A DNA stretch of 64,000 nucleotides from Pseudomonas chlororaphis subsp. aurantiaca (GTDB lineage: Bacteria > Pseudomonadota > Gammaproteobacteria > Pseudomonadales > Pseudomonadaceae). Position numbers and translations under genes: made by a program. The notes below the pieces were generated by a model that made no database searches, was not told the DNA's origin, and saw nothing but the letters and a program-made list of their open reading frames with translations. The stretch covers positions 1,922,001 to 1,986,000 of the forward strand of contig NZ_CP059162.1 of NCBI RefSeq assembly GCF_013466605.1. The letters run 5' to 3'. Positions 45,519 through 54,284 of this stretch are shown here, in pieces; position 1 is the stretch's first letter, and each line of letters starts with the position of its first letter.

Positions 45519-46667
45519 ATGAAAATCACCAAACTGACCACCTTTATCGTTCCGCCACGCTGGTGCTTTCTCAAGGTCGATACCGACGAGGGGGTCACCG
45601 GCTGGGGCGAGCCCGTGGTCGAAGGGCGGGCGCACACGGTGGCCGCCGCCGTGGACGAGTTGGCCGACTACCTGATCGGCAAGGACCCGCGCAATATCGA
45701 GGACATCTGGACCGTGCTCTACCGCGGCGGCTTCTACCGCGGCGGCGCCATCCACATGAGTGCCCTGGCCGGTATCGACCAGGCACTGTGGGACATCAAG
45801 GGCAAGGCCCTGGGCGTGTCGGTCAGCGACCTGCTGGGCGGCCAGGTGCGGGACAAGATTCGCGTCTATTCGTGGATCGGCGGCGACCGTCCGGCCGATA
45901 CCGCGCGCGCCGCCAAAGAGGCCGTGGCGCGTGGTTTTACCGCGGTGAAGATGAACGGCACCGAGGAGCTGCAGTTCCTCGACACCTTCGACAAGGTCGA
46001 CCTGGCCCTGGCCAACGTGGCCGCGGTGCGTGATGCAGTCGGCCCCAACGTCGGGATCGGCGTCGACTTCCATGGCCGGGTGCACAAACCCATGGCCAAG
46101 GTGCTGATGAAGGAACTCGATCCCTACAAGCTGATGTTTATCGAAGAACCGGTGCTCAGCGAAAACTACGAGGCCCTCAAGGAACTGGCGCCGCTGACCA
46201 ACACGCCGATCGCCCTGGGCGAGCGGCTGTTCTCGCGCTGGGATTTCAAGCGGGTGCTCAGCGAAGGCTACGTTGACATCATCCAGCCGGATGCTTCCCA
46301 TGCCGGCGGCATCACCGAGACCCGCAAGATCGCCAACATGGCCGAAGCCTACGACGTGGCCCTGGCCCTGCATTGCCCGCTGGGGCCGATCGCCCTGGCC
46401 GCCTGCCTGCAACTGGACGCGGCCTGCTACAACGCCTTCATCCAGGAGCAGAGCCTGGGCATCCATTACAACGAAAGCAACGACCTGCTGGATTACGTCA
46501 AGGACCCGCGCGTCTTCGACTACCAGCAAGGCATGGTGAAGATCCCCAACGGCCCGGGCCTGGGCATCGAGATCAACGAGGAATATGTCATCGAGCGCGC
46601 GGCCATCGGCCACCGCTGGCGCAATCCGATCTGGCGCCACGCCGACGGCAGCTTCGCCGAATGGTGA
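45519..46667 (+). CDS. dgoD: D-galactonate dehydratase
   Basis: DgoD dehydrates D-galactonate to 2-dehydro-3-deoxygalactonate. It is 382 residues, of the enolase superfamily. Ligands: DFHGRVHKP (Asp and His, about residue 183) and FIEEPV (Glu, about 209). [12 protein letters not shown] supplies a third Glu near 235, and [12 protein letters not shown] the catalytic His near 285. The N-terminal capping segment [20 protein letters not shown] is typical. ATG 45519 has AAGAGAGACAAG upstream. Confidence 0.95.
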   Translation: MKITKLTTFIVPPRWCFLKVDTDEGVTGWGEPVVEGRAHTVAAAVDELADYLIGKDPRNIEDIWTVLYRGGFYRGGAIHMSALAGIDQALWDIKGKALGVSVSDLLGGQVRDKIRVYSWIGGDRPADTARAAKEAVARGFTAVKMNGTEELQFLDTFDKVDLALANVAAVRDAVGPNVGIGVDFHGRVHKPMAKVLMKELDPYKLMFIEEPVLSENYEALKELAPLTNTPIALGERLFSRWDFKRVLSEGYVDIIQPDASHAGGITETRKIANMAEAYDVALALHCPLGPIALAACLQLDAACYNAFIQEQSLGIHYNESNDLLDYVKDPRVFDYQQGMVKIPNGPGLGIEINEEYVIERAAIGHRWRNPIWRHADGSFAEW

Positions 46668-46754
46668 GTTGATTCATCTCTCCCCGCCGGAGCGAACTGG
46701 CTCGCTCCCGCAGGTTATGCATTGCCCTCAATAACCATAAGAAGAGGCATTCCC

Positions 46755-48065
46755 ATGCAACCGGAAACCTTCACCGGGCAGGCGTCGCTGGTCGCGCCGA
46801 GCCGCAAGCGTTTTTTCATCATGCTGCTGTTGTTCATCACGGTGGTGATCAACTACCTGGACCGCAGCAACCTGTCGATCGCCGCGCCGGCGCTGACCAG
46901 CGACCTGGGCATCGACCCGATCCACGTCGGGCTGATTTTCTCGGCCTTCGGCTGGACCTACGCCGCCATGCAGATCCCCGGTGGCTGGCTGGTGGACCGG
47001 ATACCGCCACGCATTCTCTACACCGCGGCGCTGCTGCTGTGGTCGCTGGCGACGGTGATGCTCGGTTTCGCCGCCAGCTTTATCGCCCTGTTCGTCCTGC
47101 GCATGGCAGTGGGCGCGCTGGAGGCGCCGGCCTATCCGATCAACAGCCGGGTGGTGACCACCTGGTTTCCCGAGCGCGAACGTGCCACGGCGATCGGCTT
47201 TTACACCTCCGGGCAATTTGTCGGGCTGGCCTTTCTCACCCCGGTGCTGGCCTGGTTGCAGCATGCCTTTGGCTGGCAGATGGTGTTTGTCGTCACCGGC
47301 GCGGTGGGCATTCTGTGGGCGGCGATCTGGTACGCGGTGTATCGCGAACCACGGGATTTCAAGGGCGCCAACCCGGCGGAAATCGACCTGATCCGCCAGG
47401 GCGGCGGCCTGGTGGATATCCAGCGCGAGACGGCCAAGAGCAAGGCGCGTTTCAGCTGGACGGACCTGGGGATTGTCCTGAGCAAGCGCAAGCTGTGGGG
47501 TATTTATCTGGGGCAGTTCTGCCTCAATTCGACCCTGTGGTTTTTCCTCACATGGTTCCCCACTTACCTGGTGAAGTACCGCGGCATGGATTTCATCAAG
47601 TCCGGCCTGCTGGCGTCGCTGCCGTTCCTCGCGGCCTTTGTCGGCGTGCTGTGTTCCGGGTTCTTCTCTGACTGGCTGATCCGGCGTGGCGCCTCGGTGG
47701 GTTTTGCCCGCAAGCTGCCGATCATTGGCGGGCTGCTGATTTCCACCTCGATCATCGGCGCCAATTTCGTCGAGTCGACGCCGCTGGTGATCGCCTTCCT
47801 GGCGCTGGCATTCTTTGGCAACGGCCTGGCCTCGATTACCTGGTCGCTGGTCTCGACCCTGGCGCCGGCACGGTTGCTGGGCCTGACCGGCGGGGTGTTC
47901 AACTTCATCGGCAACCTGTCGGCGATTGCCACGCCGATCGTCATCGGTTTCCTGGCCAGCGGCGACTCCTTTGCCCCGGCCATTACCTACATTGCCGTGC
48001 TGGCGCTGGCGGGGGCCTTGTCCTACGTGCTGCTGGTGGGCAAGGTCGAGCGTATCGAGTTGTAG
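46755..48065 (+). CDS. MFS transporter, probable D-galactonate:H+ symporter
   Basis: The 436-residue anion:cation symporter-family MFS protein begins with the first span FIMLLLFITVVINYLDRSNL (about residues 21-40), including the NYLDR motif of the DgoT/GudP/ExuT branch. VGALEAPAYPINSRVVTTWF follows. ATG 46755 follows AAGAGGCATTCCC. Its place between the dehydratase and the regulator makes D-galactonate the likely substrate. The gene is named dgoT in E. coli. An 87-bp spacer before it contains a GGAGCGA/TCGCTCC REP half-palindrome. Confidence 0.9.
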   Translation: MQPETFTGQASLVAPSRKRFFIMLLLFITVVINYLDRSNLSIAAPALTSDLGIDPIHVGLIFSAFGWTYAAMQIPGGWLVDRIPPRILYTAALLLWSLATVMLGFAASFIALFVLRMAVGALEAPAYPINSRVVTTWFPERERATAIGFYTSGQFVGLAFLTPVLAWLQHAFGWQMVFVVTGAVGILWAAIWYAVYREPRDFKGANPAEIDLIRQGGGLVDIQRETAKSKARFSWTDLGIVLSKRKLWGIYLGQFCLNSTLWFFLTWFPTYLVKYRGMDFIKSGLLASLPFLAAFVGVLCSGFFSDWLIRRGASVGFARKLPIIGGLLISTSIIGANFVESTPLVIAFLALAFFGNGLASITWSLVSTLAPARLLGLTGGVFNFIGNLSAIATPIVIGFLASGDSFAPAITYIAVLALAGALSYVLLVGKVERIEL

Positions 48066-48120
48066 TGGCAGGGGGCGGGCGACCATAATGCCGCCCGTTC
48101 TCACCCTCAAAAGGCTGGAT

Positions 48121-48918
48121 ATGCAGGACGACGCAGCAAAGACCGCCAAGGATACCGCCCCCACCGGTACCCAGACATTGCTCCGCGGCCTGGCGGTGGT
48201 GCAGGCCGTGGCCAGCGGCGCCCGCGACCTCAAGGAAATCGCCCGGCTGATCGGTACCACCCGCAGCACCACCCATCGCCTGGCCAGTTGCCTGGTGGAC
48301 GAGCGTTACCTGAGGGTGGTGCCGCAGGTCGGCTACCTGCTGGGGCCGAAGCTGATCGAGCTGGGTTTCCAGGCCCGCGAAGCCTTGCCGTTGGTGACCC
48401 TGGCCAGGCCATTCCTCGATGAGCTGTCGGCGTTGACCGGTGACACCATTCACCTGGCGATCCGCGAAGACGACGATGTGCTGTACCTGCACAAGAACCC
48501 GGGGCGCAACGGCCCGGAAATGCGCTCGCGGGTCGGCCATCGCATGCCGCTGGCGCGCACCGGAATCGGCAAGGCGCTGCTGCTCGATAGCTCGCCGCAA
48601 GAGTGGCAGCGCCTATATGAAGTGAGCCTGCCAGCGGGGGGCAGGAATGCGCTCTGGCCACAGCATGAAGAGCCGACCTGGGAGCAGTTCCAGCAGCGCA
48701 TGCAGGAATATGTGGCGGGCGGTTATGCCTTCGACCTGGAGGACAACGAACCATCGATCCGTTGCGTGGCGGCGCCAGTCCGCGATGCCAGCGGCAAGAT
48801 CGTCGCCGGCATCAGTATCGCCAGCACCGTGCCGTACATGCCGCTGGAGAAGATGGCCGAGCTGATCCCGGTGATCAGGCAGGCCGCCGCTGGCATCTCC
48901 GCCGAACTCGGCGGCTGA
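48121..48918 (+). CDS. IclR family transcriptional regulator
   Basis: The 265-residue regulator has an N-terminal winged helix (QTLLRGLAVVQAVASGARDL and IARLIGTTRSTTHRLASCL, about residues 18-63) and a C-terminal IclR effector domain (GDTIHLAIREDDDVLYL, then RTGIGKALL). ATG 48121 (MQDDAAKTAKDTAPTG) is 55 nt after the transporter. It most likely controls the dgo operon through the palindrome at 43725; E. coli uses a GntR protein (DgoR) instead, so this is a regulator replacement. The effector is unproven. Confidence 0.9.
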   Translation: MQDDAAKTAKDTAPTGTQTLLRGLAVVQAVASGARDLKEIARLIGTTRSTTHRLASCLVDERYLRVVPQVGYLLGPKLIELGFQAREALPLVTLARPFLDELSALTGDTIHLAIREDDDVLYLHKNPGRNGPEMRSRVGHRMPLARTGIGKALLLDSSPQEWQRLYEVSLPAGGRNALWPQHEEPTWEQFQQRMQEYVAGGYAFDLEDNEPSIRCVAAPVRDASGKIVAGISIASTVPYMPLEKMAELIPVIRQAAAGISAELGG

Positions 48919-48928
48919 CTTAATTCCT

Positions 48929-49010
48929 CTGTAGGAGCGAGGTTTGCCCGCGAGGCGGTGTACCTGATGTACCGCTGCGTCCGTATCGCCGGCAAGCCGG
49001 ACTCCTACAA
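48929..49010. repeat. REPIN-like doublet
   Basis: TGTAGGAGCGAGGTTTGCCC (from 48930) and, in inverse, a GGCAAGCCGGACTCCTACA arm (to about 49009) bracket a 30-nt spacer. It lies between the convergent IclR and alcohol dehydrogenase genes. Confidence 0.8.
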
Positions 49011-49018
49011 GATTGTGC

Positions 49019-50071
49019 TTATTGCTTGAGGGTCGCCATGTCGATGACGAAGCGGTACTTCACATCGCCGGCGATCATCCGCGCGTAAGCCTCGTTGATC
49101 TGGCGGATGTCGAGCATTTCGATGTCGCAGGTGATGTTGTGCTCGGCGCAGAAATCCAGCACTTCCTGGGTTTCGGCGATGCCACCGATCAGCGAGCCGG
49201 CCAGCACGCGACGGCCCAGCACCAGCTTGGCCGCGTGCACGGGCGGGTCCACCGGTTCGATCAGGCCGACCAGGATGTGTACGCCGTCAAAACGCAGGGT
49301 ATCCAGGTAGGGGTTGAGGTCGTGCTGCACCGGGATGGTGTCCAGCAGAAAGTCGAAATGGCCGGCCGCGGCTTTCATCTGCTCGGCATCGGTGGAGACG
49401 ATCACATGATCGGCGCCCTGGCGACGACCTTCCTCGGCCTTGCTCGCCGAACGGGTGAACAGGGTCACTTCTGCGCCCAGGGCCTTGGCGAACTTGATGC
49501 CCATGTGGCCCAGGCCGCCCATGCCGAGAATGCCTACCTTGTCGCCGGCCTTCACCCCGTAATGCTTGAGCGGCGAGTAGGTGGTGATGCCCGCGCAGAG
49601 GATCGGCGCGGCGCTGGCCAGATCGAGTTTCTCGGGGATACGCACGACAAAATGCTCGCTGACCACGATGCTGTCGGAGTAGCCGCCCATGGTGTTGCTG
49701 CCGTCGACCCGGTCCGGGGTGGCGTAGGTCATGGTCGGGCCTTCCAGGCAGTATTGCTCCAGGTTGGCGGCGCAGGCTTCGCAACGCCGGCAGGAGTCGA
49801 CCATGCAGCCGACGCCGACCAGGTCGCCGATCTTGTGTCTGGTCACTTGGGCACCGACGGCGGTGACCTTGCCGACGATCTCGTGGCCCGGCATCAGCGG
49901 GTACACGGCGATGCCCCATTCATTGCGGGCCTGGTGGATATCGGAGTGGCAGACGCCGCAGTAGAGAATCTCGATGGCCACGTCGTCGGGGCGCGGGCTG
50001 CGTCGCTGAAAGCTCATGGGGGCGAGGGGCGTGGTGGCGGACTGGGCGGCGTAACCGATGGCTGTGTACAT
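49019..50071 (-). CDS. Zinc-dependent NAD(P) alcohol/aldehyde dehydrogenase (CAD/YahK-like)
   Basis: The 350-residue medium-chain dehydrogenase has catalytic zinc ligands in CGVCHSDIHQAR (about residues 39-50) and PGHEIVGKVTAVG, with a structural zinc site CRRCEACAANLEQYC (about 93-107). The coenzyme motif GILGMGGLGHMGIKFAKALG is at about 170-189. The sequence resembles cinnamyl-alcohol-dehydrogenase-like NADPH aldehyde reductases such as YahK. ATG 50071 has no strong ribosome site visible. It is divergent from the AraC-type gene, which often controls such ADHs. Confidence 0.92.
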   Translation of the reverse strand: MYTAIGYAAQSATTPLAPMSFQRRSPRPDDVAIEILYCGVCHSDIHQARNEWGIAVYPLMPGHEIVGKVTAVGAQVTRHKIGDLVGVGCMVDSCRRCEACAANLEQYCLEGPTMTYATPDRVDGSNTMGGYSDSIVVSEHFVVRIPEKLDLASAAPILCAGITTYSPLKHYGVKAGDKVGILGMGGLGHMGIKFAKALGAEVTLFTRSASKAEEGRRQGADHVIVSTDAEQMKAAAGHFDFLLDTIPVQHDLNPYLDTLRFDGVHILVGLIEPVDPPVHAAKLVLGRRVLAGSLIGGIAETQEVLDFCAEHNITCDIEMLDIRQINEAYARMIAGDVKYRFVIDMATLKQ

Positions 50072-50143
50072 GATGAACCTCGCAAAAGCACTGACAGGTG
50101 AGGCGGGCCATTCTCGGCGCCGCTGCCTGGCGCGAACATGGCG

Positions 50144-50171
50144 ATTCCTCGGCATGTCATGCCTATTCCTC
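50144..50171. promoter_or_regulatory. Direct/inverted repeats in the ADH-AraC divergent spacer
   Basis: ATTCCTC occurs at 50144-50150 and 50165-50171, exactly 21 bp apart (two helical turns). They enclose the palindrome GGCATG-T-CATGCC (50151-50163). This is the geometry of an AraC-type operator. Confidence 0.5.
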
Positions 50172-50251
50172 CGCCATCGGCCATTTGCGCACGGCATTGG
50201 CGTTCAGACCTGCGATGATGTTTTCATCCCTTTTTCCGTGAAGTTTTCCCC

Positions 50252-51142
50252 ATGTTGTTGACCCGTCATCTCGATGCCAACGCCACCCTGGTGTCCCTGA
50301 TCCAGCCCCTTGCGACCCGCGACGGTTTCGTTCCCACGGAGCTGCCCGGGGTCATGGTGCTGCGGGCCAGTTGCGATGTGGCTCGCGGCCCGCAGATCTA
50401 TGAGCCGAGCCTGATGATCATCGTCCAGGGCAGCAAACTGGCGTACCTGGGCCCGCGGACCCTGGAGTACGGCGCCGGGCATTACCTGATCCAGGCGCTG
50501 TCGGTGCCTTTCGAGTGCGAGACCTTCGCCATGCCCGATGCGCCGTTGCTCGGGGTGTCCATCGCCCTTGACCGGGCGTTGTTGGGCGAGCTGGTGCTGG
50601 CGATGGGCGTTGCCGCGGGGCGCAGTGCCCAGGCGCAGACCCCGGAGTCCATGACCTCGGTGGTGCTCGACGACACCATGCGCGGTTGCGTGGAGCGCCT
50701 GCTGCGCTGCCTGCACGATCCTCTGGAGTGCAAGGTCATGGGCCAGGCGCGTTTGCGCGAGTTGATGTTCACCGTCTTGCGCGGGCCGCAGGCCGATGTG
50801 CTGCGCGCGCTGGTGGAGCAGCACGGGCAGTTCGCGCGGATTTCCGCCTCGCTCAATCACTTGCACGAGCATTACACCGAGCCGCTGAACGTCGAGACCC
50901 TGGCCCGTTGCGCGAACATGAGCGCCTCGACTTTCCATGAGCACTTCAAGCGCAGCACGCTGCTGTCGCCGGTGCAGTACCTCAAGCGCCTGCGCTTGCT
51001 CAAGGCGCAGCAGTTGCTGCTGGGGGAAGGGCTGGGCGTGGCCCAGGTGGCGCACCGGGTGGGTTACCAGAGCACCTCGCAATTCAGCCGCGAATACAAG
51101 CGCTACTTCGAGCGCAATCCTGGGGATGAGCGGGCAGCCTGA
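50252..51142 (+). CDS. AraC family transcriptional regulator
   Basis: The 296-residue regulator has an N-terminal AraC_N effector domain (PF06719-like; YEPSLMIIVQGSKLAYLGPR at about residues 50-69). The C-terminal pair of helix-turn-helix motifs is at about 195-290 (LARCANMSASTFHEHFKRST, then VAHRVGYQSTSQFSREYKR). ATG 50252 (MLLTRHLDANATLVSLIQPL) is used. It is divergent from the alcohol dehydrogenase and presumably activates it in response to an aldehyde or aromatic compound; this is inference. Confidence 0.92.
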   Translation: MLLTRHLDANATLVSLIQPLATRDGFVPTELPGVMVLRASCDVARGPQIYEPSLMIIVQGSKLAYLGPRTLEYGAGHYLIQALSVPFECETFAMPDAPLLGVSIALDRALLGELVLAMGVAAGRSAQAQTPESMTSVVLDDTMRGCVERLLRCLHDPLECKVMGQARLRELMFTVLRGPQADVLRALVEQHGQFARISASLNHLHEHYTEPLNVETLARCANMSASTFHEHFKRSTLLSPVQYLKRLRLLKAQQLLLGEGLGVAQVAHRVGYQSTSQFSREYKRYFERNPGDERAA

Positions 51143-51163
51143 CGGCGTGGAGCGACACTCCTC

Positions 51164-51254
51164 TGTAGGAGCGAGGCTTGCCCGCGATGAATTGCGACGC
51201 AGTCCGGCAGACGCACCACAGTGATTTCATCGCACGCAAGCTGTGCTCCTACAG
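51164..51254. repeat. REPIN-like doublet
   Basis: TGTAGGAGCGAGGCTTGCCC (51164 onward) and its inverted partner with CGCAAGCTGTGCTCCTACA (to 51253) bracket a 34-nt spacer. It is located between the AraC and ETF-QO genes, which are convergent. Confidence 0.85.
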
Positions 51255-51278
51255 AAGCGAGGCAGTGGCGCGGGCAAT

Positions 51279-51309
51279 AAAAAAGGCCCCCGTTCGGGAG
51301 CCTTTTTTC
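51279..51309. terminator. Bidirectional terminator AraC / ETF-QO
   Basis: AAAAAAGGC-CCCG-TTCGGGAGCCTTTTTT forms a stem with A/T tracts on both sides, 15 nt after the ETF-QO stop on the minus strand. Confidence 0.9.
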
Positions 51310-51323
51310 TTCCAGCGGACGCC

Positions 51324-52988
51324 TTACATGTTCGGGTAAGTCGGGCCGCCCGCGCCTTCCGGCGCGACCCAGGTGATGTTCTGCGCCGGGTCCTTGATGT
51401 CGCAGGTCTTGCAGTGCACGCAGTTCTGGGCATTGATCTGGAAGCGCTTCTCGCCGTCTTCCTTGGTGATCACTTCATACACCCCGGCCGGGCAGTAGCG
51501 TTGAGCAGGCTCGTCGTACAGCGGCAGGTTCTTGCCGATCGGGATGCTCGGATCGGTCAGCTTCAGGTGGCAAGGCTGTTCTTCTTCATGGTTGGTACCC
51601 GAGATGAACACCGAGCTGAGTTTGTCGAAGCTGAGCTTGCCGTCCGGTTTCGGGTAGTCGATCTTCTTGCAGTCCGCCGCTAGCTTCAGGCAGGCGTAGT
51701 CCGGCTTGGTGTCGTGCAGGGTGAACGGCAGCTTGCCGCCGAAGATGTTCTGGTCGACCCAGTTGAAACCGCCGCCGACGATGGCGCCGTACTTGTGGAT
51801 CGCCGGGCCGAAGTTGCGGCTGGCGAACAGTTCTTCATACAGCCAGCTGGACTTGAACGCTTCTACATAGGTGTTCAGCTCGTCGGCGCCTTCGGAACCG
51901 GCGAACAGCGCATCGGCCACGGCGTCAGCGGCGAGCATGCCGGACTTCATGGCGGTGTGGCTGCCCTTGATCTTGGCGAAGTTCAGGGTGCCCAGGTCGC
52001 AACCGATCAGCGCGCCGCCCTTGAACACCATCTTCGGCAGCGAGTTCAGGCCGCCTTTGCAGATGGCCCGTGCGCCGTAGCTGACGCGCTTGCCGCCTTC
52101 CAGGTACTGCTTGAGCACCGGGTGATGCTTGAGGCGCTGGAATTCGTCGAACGGCGACAGGTAGGTGTTGCTGTAGGACAGGTCGACGATCAGGCCGACC
52201 ACCACCTGGTTGTTTTCCAGGTGATAAAGGAAGGAGCCGCCGGTGTTCTCGGTGCCCATGATGTCCAGCGGCCAGCCGGCGGTATGGACCACCAGGCCAG
52301 GTTGGTGCTTGGCCGGGTCGACTTCCCAGATTTCCTTGAGGCCGATGCCGTAGTGCTGGGCGTCGGCGTCACTGTCCAGGTTGAAGCGCTTGATCAACTG
52401 CTTGCCGATGTGGCCACGGCAGCCTTCGGCGAACAGGGTGTACTTGCCACGCAGTTCCATGCCGGGGGTGTACAGGCCTTCCTTCGGATTGCCTTCGCGG
52501 TCGACACCCAGGTCGCCGGTGATGATCCCGCGGACCACGCCGTTCTCGTCGAACAGCGCTTCCTGGGCGGCAAAGCCCGGGTAGATTTCCACGCCCAGGT
52601 TCTCGGCCTGCTGGGCCAGCCAGCGGCACAGGTTGCCCAGGGAGATGATGTAGTTGCCTTCGTTGTGCATGGTCTTGGGCACAAAGAAGTCAGGGACTTT
52701 GGTCGCGCTGTCGGCGTTTTTCAGGACATAGATGTCATCGCGCTGGACCGGGGTGTTCAGCGGGGCGCCGAGTTCCTTCCAGTCCGGGAACAACTCGTTC
52801 AGGGCGCGCGGTTCGAACACGGCGCCGGAAAGAATGTGAGCACCGACTTCGGAGCCTTTCTCGACCACGCAGACGCTGATTTCCTTACCGGCTTCGGCGG
52901 CCTTCTGCTTCAGTCGGCAGGCGGCGGACAAGCCAGCGGGGCCGGCACCGACGATGACCACGTCGAATTCCATGTATTCGCGTTCCAC
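51324..52988 (-). CDS. Electron transfer flavoprotein-ubiquinone oxidoreductase
   Basis: ETF-QO is a membrane-associated FAD and [4Fe-4S] enzyme that passes electrons from reduced ETF to ubiquinone, linking fatty acid and amino acid oxidation to respiration. It is 554 residues. The FAD-binding start is FDVVIVGAGPAGLSAACRLK (about residues 8-27). The C-terminal ferredoxin domain has CPAGVYEV and NCVHCKTCDI with the cluster cysteines (about residues 500-537). GTG 52988 is supported by AGGAG 8 nt upstream; ATG at codon 6 is the alternative. Confidence 0.95.
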   Translation of the reverse strand: MEREYMEFDVVIVGAGPAGLSAACRLKQKAAEAGKEISVCVVEKGSEVGAHILSGAVFEPRALNELFPDWKELGAPLNTPVQRDDIYVLKNADSATKVPDFFVPKTMHNEGNYIISLGNLCRWLAQQAENLGVEIYPGFAAQEALFDENGVVRGIITGDLGVDREGNPKEGLYTPGMELRGKYTLFAEGCRGHIGKQLIKRFNLDSDADAQHYGIGLKEIWEVDPAKHQPGLVVHTAGWPLDIMGTENTGGSFLYHLENNQVVVGLIVDLSYSNTYLSPFDEFQRLKHHPVLKQYLEGGKRVSYGARAICKGGLNSLPKMVFKGGALIGCDLGTLNFAKIKGSHTAMKSGMLAADAVADALFAGSEGADELNTYVEAFKSSWLYEELFASRNFGPAIHKYGAIVGGGFNWVDQNIFGGKLPFTLHDTKPDYACLKLAADCKKIDYPKPDGKLSFDKLSSVFISGTNHEEEQPCHLKLTDPSIPIGKNLPLYDEPAQRYCPAGVYEVITKEDGEKRFQINAQNCVHCKTCDIKDPAQNITWVAPEGAGGPTYPNM

Positions 52989-53114
52989 TAGGCTATCTCC
53001 TACTCAAGGCTCAACGGTTTTTTTCTAATTGGAGGTTGGGTGTCGCATCGATGGTTTTCTCCGCCAAACAGGGGAGGGGACAATGAACGACTCGCCTTTA
53101 TCTCTAGGCGGCGC

Positions 53115-53143
53115 ATTATATCTACACCACTCTTAGCGTCCAA
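53115..53143 (-). promoter_or_regulatory. ETF-QO promoter (sigma70)
   Basis: On the minus strand TTGGAC (53143-53138) and a perfect TATAAT (53120-53115) are spaced by 17 bp. The predicted start is near 53108, with a leader of about 120 nt. Confidence 0.75.
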
Positions 53144-53145
53144 TA

Positions 53146-53159
53146 CAAACGTTTGTTTG
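53146..53159. promoter_or_regulatory. PsrA-type operator
   Basis: CAAAC-GTTT-GTTTG matches the published PsrA pattern (G/C)AAAC-N2-4-GTTT(G/C). It is two bases upstream of the ETF-QO -35 box. PsrA is a fatty-acid-sensing TetR regulator of Pseudomonas. Confidence 0.7.
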
Positions 53160-53288
53160 AATTTGCTGCAGCCCATGTAAATCAAAGAAGCGCGGCTTAT
53201 GACTGGCCATTTTGGCGTATTGACCAGAATAGGCGTTCCGGTCAAGATACGGTCGGTTTTGCGCTCGCCGTAGGCTGACTGTTGGTTT

Positions 53289-53464
53289 CAAGAGCACCTC
53301 TAAAGACAGGGCGAAAGCAGTACAAGGTGACGCAACGCGCAGTTTACACGCCGCGATAAAGAATGACCGGCCAGTCGCTACTGACGAACGGTCATCATCC
53401 CGTGAGCAGGGTCATCTGTCTGCTGTCCCAAGGGGCAATGCCAGCGTTTTTAGAGGTGCCCTTG
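53289..53464. repeat. MITE-like element with 19-bp imperfect terminal inverted repeats
   Basis: Left arm 53289-53307 (CAAGAGCACCTCTAAAGAC) and right arm 53446-53464 (GTTTTTAGAGGTGCCCTTG) match as inverted repeats at 17 of 19 positions. Inside is another inverted pair, ATGACCG (53364-53370) and CGGTCAT. No target-site duplication is evident and no coding frame is present. Confidence 0.45.
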
Positions 53465-53534
53465 TGCCCGATGAGCATCAACCGCCAGGTTCGCCTAGGC
53501 GACTTTCTTTTCACCGGAGAGTAACGAGGAATCC

Positions 53535-54284
53535 ATGAAGGTTCTTGTAGCTGTCAAACGCGTTGTCGATTACAACGTCAAGGTTCGCGTCAAGGCGGAC
53601 AATTCCGGCGTCGACCTCGCCAACGTCAAGATGTCGATGAACCCTTTCTGCGAAATCGCAGTGGAAGAAGCCGTACGCCTGAAAGAAAAAGGCGTGGCGA
53701 CTGAAATCGTCGTCGTCTCCATCGGTCCCGCTACTGCTCAAGAGCAACTGCGTACCGCCCTGGCGCTGGGTGCCGATCGCGCCATCCTCGTCGAATCCGC
53801 TGATGAACTGAACTCCCTGGCCGTGGCCAAGCTGCTCAAGGCTGTGGTCGACAAGGAGCAGCCTCAGTTGGTGATCCTTGGCAAGCAAGCCATCGACAGC
53901 GACAATAACCAGACCGGCCAGATGCTGGCTGCCCTGAGCGGTTACGCTCAAGGCACCTTCGCCTCCAAGGTCGAAGTGTCGGGCGACAAGGTTGCCGTGA
54001 CCCGTGAAATCGACGGCGGCCTGCAAACCGTTTCGCTGAACCTGCCGGCGATCGTCACCACCGACCTGCGTTTGAACGAGCCGCGCTACGCGTCCCTGCC
54101 AAACATCATGAAAGCCAAGAAGAAGCCGCTTGAAGTGCTGACTCCTGATGCTTTGGGCGTTTCCACCGCCTCTACCAACAAGACCCTGAAAGTCGAAGCG
54201 CCGGCTGCACGCAGCGCGGGTATCAAGGTCAAGTCGGTCGCTGAACTGGTCGAGAAACTGAAAAACGAAGCGAAGGTAATCTAA
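53535..54284 (+). CDS. etfB: Electron transfer flavoprotein beta subunit
   Basis: EtfB binds AMP and forms with EtfA the soluble acceptor of electrons from acyl-CoA dehydrogenases. It is 249 residues. [20 protein letters not shown] opens the protein. The EtfB signature [20 protein letters not shown] (about residues 96-115) and [20 protein letters not shown] follow. ATG 53535 is preceded by GAGAGTAACGAGG. The codon use is that of a well-expressed gene. The etfA gene follows without a gap. Confidence 0.96.
   Translation: MKVLVAVKRVVDYNVKVRVKADNSGVDLANVKMSMNPFCEIAVEEAVRLKEKGVATEIVVVSIGPATAQEQLRTALALGADRAILVESADELNSLAVAKLLKAVVDKEQPQLVILGKQAIDSDNNQTGQMLAALSGYAQGTFASKVEVSGDKVAVTREIDGGLQTVSLNLPAIVTTDLRLNEPRYASLPNIMKAKKKPLEVLTPDALGVSTASTNKTLKVEAPAARSAGIKVKSVAELVEKLKNEAKVI

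Larger units (their letters stand above)
52989..53534. other. 546-bp divergent region between ETF-QO and etfB
   Basis: No gene is seen. It contains the ETF-QO promoter (53115-53143, minus), the adjacent PsrA-type box (53146-53159), a 176-bp element with 19-bp imperfect terminal inverted repeats (53289-53464), and a CACCGGAGAGTAACGAGG leader before etfB. Confidence 0.75.
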
